Assembly: GCA_003453455.1 (NCBI GenBank)
Contig: DMLG01000126.1
Coordinates: 1 to 5,259 of the forward strand
Direction: 5' to 3'
Length of the DNA stretch: 5,259 nucleotides
Source: Clostridiales bacterium
GTDB lineage: Bacteria; Bacillota; Clostridia; UBA1381
This document shows, piece after piece, positions 1 to 5,213 of the stretch. The notes under the pieces are model-generated. The model saw only the letters and a list, made by a program, of their open reading frames with translations, was not told the origin of the DNA and made no database searches. Both the position numbers and the translations under genes were made by a program. Positions within the stretch are counted from its first letter, which is position 1; each line of letters starts with the position of its first letter.

Positions 1-23
1 TATCGCGTGGTTTTCTTTATACA

Positions 24-57
24 AAAAACAAGCATACCATATGGTATGCTTGTTTTT
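24..57 (-). terminator. Rho-independent terminator of the SLH protein gene, probably bidirectional
   Basis: These 34 bases are a perfect palindrome centred between 40 and 41. Arms with core CAAGCATACC and GGTATGCTTG meet at a tight CATATG centre and are flanked by A and T runs. Read on the minus strand, the hairpin is followed by six T residues (complement of 23-28) and begins only 7 bases after the TAA stop of the SLH gene. The A run on one side and T run on the other mean it could also stop plus-strand transcription. Bases 1-23 to its left hold nothing I can identify. Confidence 0.88.
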
Positions 58-64
58 AATTCTC

Positions 65-2047
65 TTAGATGTTTTTTATTATTTCCTCCATTGTTCCGTC
101 TTCTTTTGCATAATTCAAAAAATCGTCAAAGGTTATTCTACCGTATTTATCTCCATATTCCTTTACATATTCTTTATATGCATCTTTAAAAATTTTAAAT
201 ATGTTTATTATTTCAATCGGCAAATAAATATCATCTGCCACCTTCTTCATTTCAGGGATTTTTAGCTCATAGTCCCACGCCAAAATATATGCTTTATTAG
301 ATTTAAACCCTATATCGGGTATCGGTTGATTATTTGTTGCTCCTTCTATTCCGTCTCCCCTAAGATTAAACATATATTCCTTATATCCTTCCAAATAGCA
401 TTGTCCTGCGGCTGTACTACATATTTTTGCATAGCCGTCGATATTTGCAAACACTTCTTCCTCATCGTCTTCACTTAGTTGATTGTCCTTTTGGTACATT
501 TCGTAGCTGTCATCATCAGGTTCAATGTTATCTTCTTTTAAATTTGATACATCTTCCGTGAGTTCTTTGTTTTTCTCTTTATATACAACAAAATTTGTAA
601 AATCTATAGTATCTTCCCATTCTATCGAAAGTTTCGATTGTTCAGAATATGCCCAACTTTTTACATTGTAGCTATCAACACCGTTCCACTCAATAAACAT
701 AATTTCAGGTCTTTTTGCACCATACACACAAATTACCCATTTGCCAGTATGTTCGCTGCACCACTTATCGACTTCATCGTCTCCCACTGGTGCGCTAAAC
801 GGTCCTCCTATCGACCAACAACTTCCACCTAAATAAAGTATACCCAGATGAGCATAATAAGAGTCAGCACCAATAACAGAAAAAGCCAATGGTTGTATTT
901 TTGCCGTTAATTCACTATCGCTTGGTGTTCCATGTTTTTGTCCGCTAATAAGTTTTTGCGCTTCTTCTGTGTAATTTGCATAGGTAAGGGTTTCTGTATA
1001 TCCTGCAACCCCCGGTTTTGACAAGTACAAATCTCCAAAGTCTCCATCAGGCATACTTCCTGTATAACCACTAAGCGAAGAACGGAATCCCAAATACAAG
1101 TTCCAGAATCCAACCCTAGTATATGCGTCACCCTGTTTCTTCAAATACCTGTTTGGAATAAAAATATCTTTACTGCTACCATTGTATTCGCACTTTATAT
1201 CTTTCCAGCTTACATGAATATTATCACTCGGTATTTCTTCGTGTTCAACCGTATATACATCTGTTTGCCATTCTTCTCCTTGCGGTTCACCATTTAACAG
1301 CCATTTTAGATTTGCAATTATGGCTCTTTGTTTAAATCCCCACAAGCCATAGCCTGTATTGGCATCAATGGTATAGGTCGGTCTTTCTGCAATACTTACA
1401 GTTACCCTGCTCGACGGCTTAACAGCTCTTACCGCAACGGCTGAAACCTCTGCCCGTGTTATATTTGAATTGGGCGCAAATGTTCCGTATTTGTCATTCC
1501 CGCTCAAAATTCCTGCACGGTACATTTTATAAACGGCATCCTGATACCATCCGTTTACATCTATCAAACTGCCGTCTTTAATATCATTTTTTTCTGTCAG
1601 CACCGAAGAATCAATCGCATTTGCAAAAACCCCAACGAAAAACGCTCTTGTGGCTTTATCATCAGGATTAAAACTATTATCGCAAATGCCGTTTTCAACC
1701 GCATAATCAAGATATGTCTGATACCATGGTGTACTTTGTGCAAAATCGTCTTTGCCCGTATTATAAATCTTGTGTATGCGCGCCGCTATTGTAACCGCTT
1801 CGGCATTACTAAGCTGTCCATTAGGGTTAAAGGCGTTTTCGTTGACACCTTTCATAAGTCCTGTTTCATATGCACCTTTCACTGAATCTGCATACCATTC
1901 CTCGCCAACATCTGCGAATTTTCCACCCGTATAAGTGTCTGTTTTCTTAAAGCCCTTAATATACTCACTTTCTGCGCATACATTCTCTATGCCACTTCCC
2001 GATATTGAAATTACGCACAACAATGCAATAACTAATAATTTTTTCAT
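65..2047 (-). CDS. Secreted S-layer-homology (SLH) domain protein with a large unassigned C-terminal region
   Basis: A 660-residue exported protein, probably held non-covalently on the cell wall by its SLH repeats, which in the family bind secondary wall polymers. Residues 1-25 form a signal peptide (KK, a hydrophobic core to about residue 18, likely cleavage after VCA). Three SLH repeats follow at about 44-90, 105-150 and 160-210. The signature TRAE is intact only in the third (197-200); the first reads SNAE (80-83) and the second TRAF (133-136). Residues 220-660 match no family I recognise. They comprise an aromatic-rich, probably beta-rich part (about 220-490), a very acidic linker (about 491-532), and a C-terminal part with Cys543, Cys550 and a helical tail from about 607. 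Five other cysteines lie in the mature protein (122, 286, 410, 430, 440). The start is supported by AGGAG at 2056-2060, 8 bases upstream. The gene stands alone, with its own promoter and terminator, divergent from an XRE regulator. SLH assignment is firm; the function is unknown. Confidence 0.93.
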   Translation of the reverse strand: MKKLLVIALLCVISISGSGIENVCAESEYIKGFKKTDTYTGGKFADVGEEWYADSVKGAYETGLMKGVNENAFNPNGQLSNAEAVTIAARIHKIYNTGKDDFAQSTPWYQTYLDYAVENGICDNSFNPDDKATRAFFVGVFANAIDSSVLTEKNDIKDGSLIDVNGWYQDAVYKMYRAGILSGNDKYGTFAPNSNITRAEVSAVAVRAVKPSSRVTVSIAERPTYTIDANTGYGLWGFKQRAIIANLKWLLNGEPQGEEWQTDVYTVEHEEIPSDNIHVSWKDIKCEYNGSSKDIFIPNRYLKKQGDAYTRVGFWNLYLGFRSSLSGYTGSMPDGDFGDLYLSKPGVAGYTETLTYANYTEEAQKLISGQKHGTPSDSELTAKIQPLAFSVIGADSYYAHLGILYLGGSCWSIGGPFSAPVGDDEVDKWCSEHTGKWVICVYGAKRPEIMFIEWNGVDSYNVKSWAYSEQSKLSIEWEDTIDFTNFVVYKEKNKELTEDVSNLKEDNIEPDDDSYEMYQKDNQLSEDDEEEVFANIDGYAKICSTAAGQCYLEGYKEYMFNLRGDGIEGATNNQPIPDIGFKSNKAYILAWDYELKIPEMKKVADDIYLPIEIINIFKIFKDAYKEYVKEYGDKYGRITFDDFLNYAKEDGTMEEIIKNI

Positions 2048-2073
2048 TCTTTATTCTCCTTTTTTGGTCTATT

Positions 2074-2103
2074 TATAGCCTATATAGTATCATATATAGC
2101 CTA
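2074..2103. promoter_or_regulatory. Candidate operator: 21-bp-spaced direct repeat plus palindrome over the SLH promoter
   Basis: TATAGCCTA occurs twice in the same orientation, at 2074-2082 and 2095-2103. The 21 bp between them is two helical turns, so both copies face the same side of the DNA. Between and overlapping them is an inverted repeat with perfect 7-bp arms (CTATATA at 2080-2086, TATATAG at 2093-2099) and a 6-base centre. Together they cover the -10 element, most of the spacer and the likely start of the SLH gene. A bound protein should block that promoter. The adjacent XRE regulator is the obvious candidate, by position only. The palindrome is A/T-rich and could be partly chance; the exact 9-base repeat with GCC is less likely to be. 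Confidence 0.5.
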
Positions 2104-2112
2104 CTTTGTCAA
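2084..2112 (-). promoter_or_regulatory. Sigma-A-type promoter of the SLH protein gene
   Basis: On the minus strand there is a perfect -35 TTGACA (complement of 2107-2112), a 17-base spacer, and a -10 TACTAT (complement of 2084-2089) matching four of six consensus positions. Transcription would start near 2077, leaving a leader of about 30 bases that contains the AGGAG site. The promoter is overlaid by repeats listed separately, so it is probably regulated. I infer this from the sequence; no start has been mapped. Confidence 0.72.
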
Positions 2113-2122
2113 CAATAAATAA

Positions 2123-2128
2123 TATACT
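2123..2128 (+). promoter_or_regulatory. Possible -10 element for the XRE regulator gene
   Basis: TATACT lies about 16 bases before the AGGAGG of the regulator gene and would give a start near 2135 with a short leader that keeps the ribosome binding site. No good -35 is present 16-18 bases upstream: the stretch around 2099-2105 reads GCCTACT, overlapping one copy of the TATAGCCTA repeat. A poor -35 next to a putative operator would fit a weak or self-controlled promoter, but in DNA this A/T-rich the match may be chance. Confidence 0.3.
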
Positions 2129-2143
2129 TAAATTATAAAATTT

Positions 2144-2149
2144 AGGAGG
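2144..2149 (+). promoter_or_regulatory. Ribosome binding site that fixes the start of the XRE regulator
   Basis: A perfect AGGAGG sits 8 bases before the ATG at 2158. An in-frame GTG at 2149-2151 uses the last G of this same motif, so it cannot be the start used with this site. The ATG at 2158 is therefore chosen. Confidence 0.88.
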
Positions 2150-2157
2150 TGGAGTAT

Positions 2158-2400
2158 ATGGACACTTATCAGACTGTTAAAAACAGAGTCTTATACCTAT
2201 GTGAAGAAAAAAGAATGACAATAAACAAATTAGCGACAGAATCGGGCGTAGCACCCTCTACCATAAAAAACATATTATATGGAAAAAGCAAAAATCCGGG
2301 AATTGTTACTTTAAAAATGCTCTGCGACGGCTTGGGGATTTCTTTAACCGCCTTTTTTGCCACCGAAGAGTTTGAAACCCTTGAACAGGAAATAAAATAA
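2158..2400 (+). CDS. Small XRE-family (Cro/C1-type) helix-turn-helix transcriptional regulator
   Basis: An 80-residue protein that is almost entirely one Cro/C1-type DNA-binding domain. The first helix covers about residues 5-18. The helix-turn-helix follows, with the second helix near TINKLATE (21-28), the turn at SGV (29-31) and the recognition helix about 32-41 (APSTIKNILYG). Residues 50-70, including the LCDGLGISL segment, form the closing helices, and the tail is short and acidic with no ligand or enzymatic domain. Such proteins usually bind palindromic or repeated operators as dimers. The gene is divergent from the SLH gene, 110 bases away, with a repeated candidate operator between them, so control of the SLH gene and of itself is a reasonable inference. 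Downstream it converges on xerD and shares a terminator with it. Family assignment is firm; the target is inferred from position. Confidence 0.92.
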   Translation: MDTYQTVKNRVLYLCEEKRMTINKLATESGVAPSTIKNILYGKSKNPGIVTLKMLCDGLGISLTAFFATEEFETLEQEIK

Positions 2401-2411
2401 CCCTAAAAAGC

Positions 2412-2446
2412 AAAAAAGTTGTGATATTTAATATCACAACTTTTTT
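2412..2446. terminator. Bidirectional terminator between the convergent XRE and xerD genes
   Basis: Two perfect 16-base arms (2412-2427 and 2431-2446) surround a 3-base centre. Each begins or ends in six A or T residues around the core GTTGTGATAT. On the plus strand the hairpin ends in TTTTTT, 11 bases after the regulator's stop; on the minus strand it does the same after xerD. The TAA stop of xerD (2445-2447) overlaps the last two bases of the stem, so one element closes both genes. Confidence 0.9.
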
Positions 2447-3329
2447 ATGCTCTCGGATGTGCCTTTTCATAAACCTCTTTTAGCCTTGCGTCCATAATTT
2501 TGGAATAAACTTGCGTTGAGGATATTTCGTTATGCCCCAAAAGCTGGCGTATTGCCTCTAAATCCGCTCCATTCTGCAAAAGGTGCATAGCAAACGAGTG
2601 CCTTATTGCGTACGGAGTAATTGCTTTTTTTATGCCGGCGCTTTTGCCGTATCCCTTTAATATCTTCCAAAATCCCTGGCGCGACATTTTAGTTCCGCTC
2701 CTATTTAGAAACAGATATTTTATTCCATCGTCAAAAACAAGTCTTGGTCTTGCTTTATCAAGGTATTGCTTAACAGCCGAGACTGCGGCTTTTCCCACAG
2801 GAACAACCCTTTCATGAGTTGCTGTCCGACACCGCAAGAAGCCTTGTTTTAAGTTTATATCGTCCATTGTCAGCTCTATTATTTCCGAAACCTTAATTCC
2901 TGTCGCGTACAAAAGCTCCAGCATCGCCTTATCCCTTATTCCCTTTGTCTCGGTAATATTAGGCTCGGAAAGGAGCCTCTCCGTTTCTTGTGCCGTCAAA
3001 AATCCAGGCTGTTTTTTATCAGCGGGCGGCGCAATAATGTTTGCCGTTGGATCTTTTATCTTCTCTCCGCTTGCTATTACATAGGAATAAAATGCCCTTA
3101 TGGCAGCCAAGCTCCGCGAAACGGTAGCCGGGGCTTTGCCGCTTTTTTTCATTTGCAGAAGATATGTAACAACGGTCATTCTGTCCGTTTGTGAAATTTT
3201 AAAAATCCCATTTTCTCTAAGATATTCTATATACTTTAAAATATCCCTTTTGTACGAAACAACGGTATTTTGTGAGCTTTCTCTCGCACCTGCCATATAA
3301 AAAACGAAGGAATCCAAAAGCTCTTGCAT
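2445..3329 (-). CDS. xerD: XerD-family tyrosine recombinase with an altered active site
   Basis: A 294-residue protein, the usual length for XerC/XerD, which resolve chromosome dimers at dif sites during division. The N-terminal core-binding SAM-like domain is about residues 1-100 (NTVVSYKRDI at 21-30). The catalytic domain is about 108-294 and ends in the family's typical KAHPRA tail. Retained active-site residues are Arg243 (IRHSF), His266 (LLGH) and the nucleophile Tyr275. Three expected residues are replaced. ATGIKVSE has Lys146 where the family has Arg. The strand normally reading GKGNKER reads RTATHER, giving Thr169 for the catalytic Lys. TPYAIR has Tyr240 for the His of HxxR. I checked these codons on the DNA, and the frame is open throughout, so this is not a simple pseudogene. 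The start at 3329 is chosen because GGGAGG precedes it by 6 bases and family homology begins there. The spoIIM neighbour supports a chromosomal XerD rather than a phage integrase. Fold assignment is firm; normal activity is uncertain. Confidence 0.9.
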   Translation of the reverse strand: MQELLDSFVFYMAGARESSQNTVVSYKRDILKYIEYLRENGIFKISQTDRMTVVTYLLQMKKSGKAPATVSRSLAAIRAFYSYVIASGEKIKDPTANIIAPPADKKQPGFLTAQETERLLSEPNITETKGIRDKAMLELLYATGIKVSEIIELTMDDINLKQGFLRCRTATHERVVPVGKAAVSAVKQYLDKARPRLVFDDGIKYLFLNRSGTKMSRQGFWKILKGYGKSAGIKKAITPYAIRHSFAMHLLQNGADLEAIRQLLGHNEISSTQVYSKIMDARLKEVYEKAHPRA

Positions 3330-3335
3330 ACAAAG

Positions 3336-3341
3336 CCTCCC
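3336..3341 (-). promoter_or_regulatory. Ribosome binding site that fixes the xerD start
   Basis: On the minus strand GGGAGG lies 6 bases before the ATG at 3329. The reading frame stays open upstream as far as 3725, but that extension runs over spoIIM in another frame and resembles nothing, so this site decides the start. Confidence 0.88.
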
Positions 3342-3365
3342 GTCCTTAACAATATTTGTGAGGTT

Positions 3366-3393
3366 ATTATACCATATTTTTTCCGTTTGTAAA
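3366..3393 (-). promoter_or_regulatory. Sigma-A-type promoter for xerD
   Basis: On the minus strand TTTACA (complement of 3388-3393) is followed after 16 bases by a perfect TATAAT (complement of 3366-3371). A start near 3359 would give a leader of about 30 bases containing the GGGAGG site. The -35 begins only 7 bases after the spoIIM stop. xerD can therefore be transcribed in growing cells independently of spoIIM, whose relatives are sporulation-controlled. I see no terminator between the two genes, so spoIIM transcripts may also run into xerD. Confidence 0.75.
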
Positions 3394-3400
3394 GCATTTT

Positions 3401-3961
3401 TTAGCCGGAAATCAAAAACCTTGACGCCCATTTTATAAATATCGGAGACGCCGCACCTTTTATCAGGGCGTCTGCACAAAATATTGCACCAAGAAAAATA
3501 GTCGAAACAAACATTTTTTTGTAGTATGACCGTTTTTCCTCCTTTAAAAGCAAACCTCTTGCGTTTATTGCTCCGTAATAGCTCGCCGCAGGTATCAAAA
3601 TTGCTGCCGAAAAAAGGCTGGATATGCACAAAAGGCTCCCTTTTATTCCGTAAAGCCTTAAAACCGCCATTACGGAAAATCCTCCGGTATATCCTTTTAT
3701 GAACATTGCAACTCCCACAATCCAAGCAAGCGGACCTGCTAAGCTCCCTATTGCAAGAAGTGCAAGAATTTTCATATTCTCCTTTGCCGCGGATTTTACT
3801 CCGCTTGCAGATGCCGTGTCATACGCGTTTATCCCGTCTTTTAAGTATTCGTACATCTCAGACTGATTTTGTGCGTGTATTTCCCTTACCGCTCCTATTA
3901 AAACGCCTGATGAATATATCAAAAGCATCAGCAAAAATAATAGCTTTCGTAAATTATTCAC
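3401..3961 (-). CDS. spoIIM: Stage II sporulation protein M (SpoIIM), engulfment membrane protein
   Basis: A 186-residue integral membrane protein. In the family, SpoIIM acts in the mother-cell septal membrane and recruits SpoIIP and SpoIID, whose peptidoglycan-degrading activity drives engulfment of the forespore. Predicted membrane segments lie at about 6-26, 64-88, 92-104, 108-131 and 150-170, a five-segment layout typical of SpoIIM. The identification rests on the conserved central stretch: FIKG at 87-90, GF at 94-95, YGIKG at 104-108 and LIP at 122-124, where Bacillus SpoIIM has the comparable FLKG, GF, G.KG and LIP. The C-terminal SPIFIKW (172-178) also matches. A Pro-containing motif usual just before LIP is not seen here (LFSAA). 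The start is a GTG preceded at 8 bases by AAAGGGG, which lies inside the upstream terminator hairpin. xerD follows after 71 bases, as in the general spoIIM/xerD neighbourhood of B. subtilis. Family members are sigma-E controlled in Bacillus; no such promoter could be recognised here. A generic SpoIIM-like (DUF95) membrane protein is the alternative. Confidence 0.82.
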   Translation of the reverse strand: MNNLRKLLFLLMLLIYSSGVLIGAVREIHAQNQSEMYEYLKDGINAYDTASASGVKSAAKENMKILALLAIGSLAGPLAWIVGVAMFIKGYTGGFSVMAVLRLYGIKGSLLCISSLFSAAILIPAASYYGAINARGLLLKEEKRSYYKKMFVSTIFLGAIFCADALIKGAASPIFIKWASRFLISG

Positions 3962-4013
3962 AAAAAAATCCCCTTTTGCAATTAGTAGTACATACTATTC
4001 GCAAAAAGGGGAT
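3962..4013 (-). terminator. Terminator of the aminotransferase gene whose 3' arm contains the spoIIM ribosome binding site
   Basis: On the plus strand ATCCCCTTTTGC (3968-3979) pairs with GCAAAAAGGGGAT (4001-4013), with one extra A. The stem continues inward through AAT(T)AGTA and TACTATT (3980-3987 with 3993-3999), with T3983 and C4000 bulged, to a 5-base loop at 3988-3992. This gives about 19 base pairs. On the minus strand the stem is followed by seven T residues (complement of 3962-3968), a classic intrinsic terminator 12 bases after the aminotransferase stop. The AAAGGGG used by spoIIM is in its 3' arm, and the GTG start follows the T run directly. Confidence 0.85.
3970..3976 (-). promoter_or_regulatory. 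spoIIM ribosome binding site, inside the terminator stem
   Basis: AAAGGGG (minus strand) ends 8 bases before the GTG start of spoIIM and is the only purine-rich candidate there. All seven bases are paired in the terminator hairpin. A read-through transcript would therefore carry a masked site, whereas a transcript starting downstream of the 5' arm would carry it free. Confidence 0.6.
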
Positions 4014-4025
4014 AAAATTCCTCTT

Positions 4026-5213
4026 TTAGGCAAGATGCTTCAAGAAATTTTCAAGCCTTTCAATGCCTTTCTCGATGCTTTCCATATCAACAGCGTACGA
4101 CCATCTGACATATCCCGGTGCGCCAAATCCCGTTCCGGGCACTATCGCAACCTTTTCCGCATCAAGGAAAAGTTTTGCAAAATCGTCTGCGCTTTCTATT
4201 TTCTGTCCATTATAGGATTTTCCGATAATGCCGTCTATATTCATCATAATATAGAATGCACCCTGCGGTTTTCTGCAAGATACGCCGTCAATTTTATTAA
4301 TTGCATCTACCAGAAAATCCCGTCTTTTTTTAAATTCTACGCACATTTTTCTGACATCTGAAAGTCCGCCCGAAAGTGCAGCAACAGCCGCTGCCTGAGC
4401 AATTGAATTCGGGTTTGACGCACCGTGCGATTGAATGCTTGCCATAGCCTTTGCTATTTTCTCATTTGCTGCCGCAAAGCCTATACGCCAGCCCGTCATA
4501 GCATAAGTTTTGGAAACGCCGTTGATTGTTACAGTACGCTCTTTTATATCCTCGCTGAGCGATGCGATACTTATATGCTTTCCTTCATAGATTAGATGCT
4601 CATATACCTCGTCGGATATTACATACAAGTTGTTTTCAACGGCAAAATCCGCTATTTTACGAAGCTCCGCCTCGCTATATACCATACCTGTCGGATTTGA
4701 CGGACTGTTTAATATTATAGCCTTTGTTTTTGGCGTTAATGCCTTCTTAAAATCTTCTGCCGTCGCTTTAAAATCATTTTCCTCCGAAGTATTTACTACG
4801 ACAGGAACTCCATCTGCAAGCTTCACCATTTCCGGATAGCTTACCCAATACGGCGCAGGTATCAGCACCTCATCCTGCGGATTTAATAAAACCAAAAAGG
4901 TGTTCATAAGAGAGTGTTTTGCTCCGTTTGAAACAACTATCTGAGACGGCTCATACTTAATGCCGTTTTCTCGCAAGAACTTTTCCGAAACAGCTCGCCT
5001 AAGCTCCATTGTGCCTGCCGCAGGCGTGTATTTCGTCTGTCCTTTCATCATCGCCTCTATCGCCGCATCCTTTATGTACTGCGGCGTATCAAAATCAGGC
5101 TCACCGCATCCAAATCCCACGGCGTCCTCTCCGTTTGCAATCATACTTTTATATTTTGCATCTATTGTAAGTGTTGGTGACGGCGTAATTCTTTCCGCCT
5201 TTTTAGAAATCAT
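4026..5213 (-). CDS. aspB: Pyridoxal-phosphate aminotransferase, class I subgroup Ib (aspartate aminotransferase, AspB-like)
   Basis: A 395-residue cytosolic PLP enzyme of fold type I, full length for the family. The expected reaction is reversible amino transfer between aspartate and 2-oxoglutarate, feeding amino acid synthesis. The N-terminal GCGEPDFDTP (35-44) is typical. Visible active-site residues are Tyr62 (TKYTP), Trp123 (PYWVSYP), Asn173 (SNPTG), Asp201 and Tyr204 (SDEVYEHLIY), the Schiff-base Lys235 (GVSKTYAMTGWRIG), Arg243, and the substrate carboxylate-binding Arg370 (VRWSY). Lys99 (SNGAKHSL) corresponds to the residue that contacts the distal carboxylate in Thermus aspartate aminotransferase, marking subgroup Ib. 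Relatives in this subgroup can also use prephenate, so the exact substrate range is open. The ATG has GGAGG (complement of 5218-5222) at a rather short 4-base spacing. No residue is missing and the gene looks functional. It is followed by a strong terminator before spoIIM. Confidence 0.94.
   Translation of the reverse strand: MISKKAERITPSPTLTIDAKYKSMIANGEDAVGFGCGEPDFDTPQYIKDAAIEAMMKGQTKYTPAAGTMELRRAVSEKFLRENGIKYEPSQIVVSNGAKHSLMNTFLVLLNPQDEVLIPAPYWVSYPEMVKLADGVPVVVNTSEENDFKATAEDFKKALTPKTKAIILNSPSNPTGMVYSEAELRKIADFAVENNLYVISDEVYEHLIYEGKHISIASLSEDIKERTVTINGVSKTYAMTGWRIGFAAANEKIAKAMASIQSHGASNPNSIAQAAAVAALSGGLSDVRKMCVEFKKRRDFLVDAINKIDGVSCRKPQGAFYIMMNIDGIIGKSYNGQKIESADDFAKLFLDAEKVAIVPGTGFGAPGYVRWSYAVDMESIEKGIERLENFLKHLA

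Noticed and set aside
98..193. EF-hand-like helix-loop-helix near the C-terminus of the SLH protein (GDKYGRITFDD)
   Set aside because: Loop positions 1 and 5 are Tyr rather than acidic residues, so calcium binding is not supported.
907..1131. A 74-residue minus-strand frame inside the SLH gene
   Set aside because: It is a shifted-frame shadow within the intact SLH coding region, with no ribosome site and no sign of a frameshift.
1976..2047. Possible lipoprotein signal in the SLH protein (Cys11 or Cys24)
   Set aside because: Neither cysteine has a lipobox: Cys11 follows Leu-Leu and Cys24 follows Asn-Val. A standard signal peptide cut after VCA fits better.
2149..2157. GTG start giving three extra residues to the XRE regulator
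   Set aside because: This GTG overlaps the AGGAGG motif itself; the ATG at 2158 has ideal 8-base spacing.
2158..3329. Regulator plus tyrosine recombinase read as a phage or integrative element
   Set aside because: The genes are convergent, no attachment repeats, tRNA, excisionase or phage genes are visible, and the recombinase has the XerD length, C-terminus and spoIIM linkage.
3330..3725. Upstream extension of the xerD reading frame to give a 426-residue protein
   Set aside because: The extra 132 residues overlap spoIIM in another frame, are rich in Cys, Arg and Lys with no family resemblance, and the standard XerD start has a proper ribosome site at 3336-3341.
3991..3998. CATACTAT, similar to a sigma-E -10 element, near spoIIM
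   Set aside because: It is on the plus strand, pointing away from spoIIM, with no matching -35; it is better explained as part of the terminator's inner stem.
3706..4029. Plus-strand reading frame of 107 residues opposite spoIIM
   Set aside because: It is antisense to a recognisable gene and crosses a terminator, with no convincing ribosome site or family resemblance.
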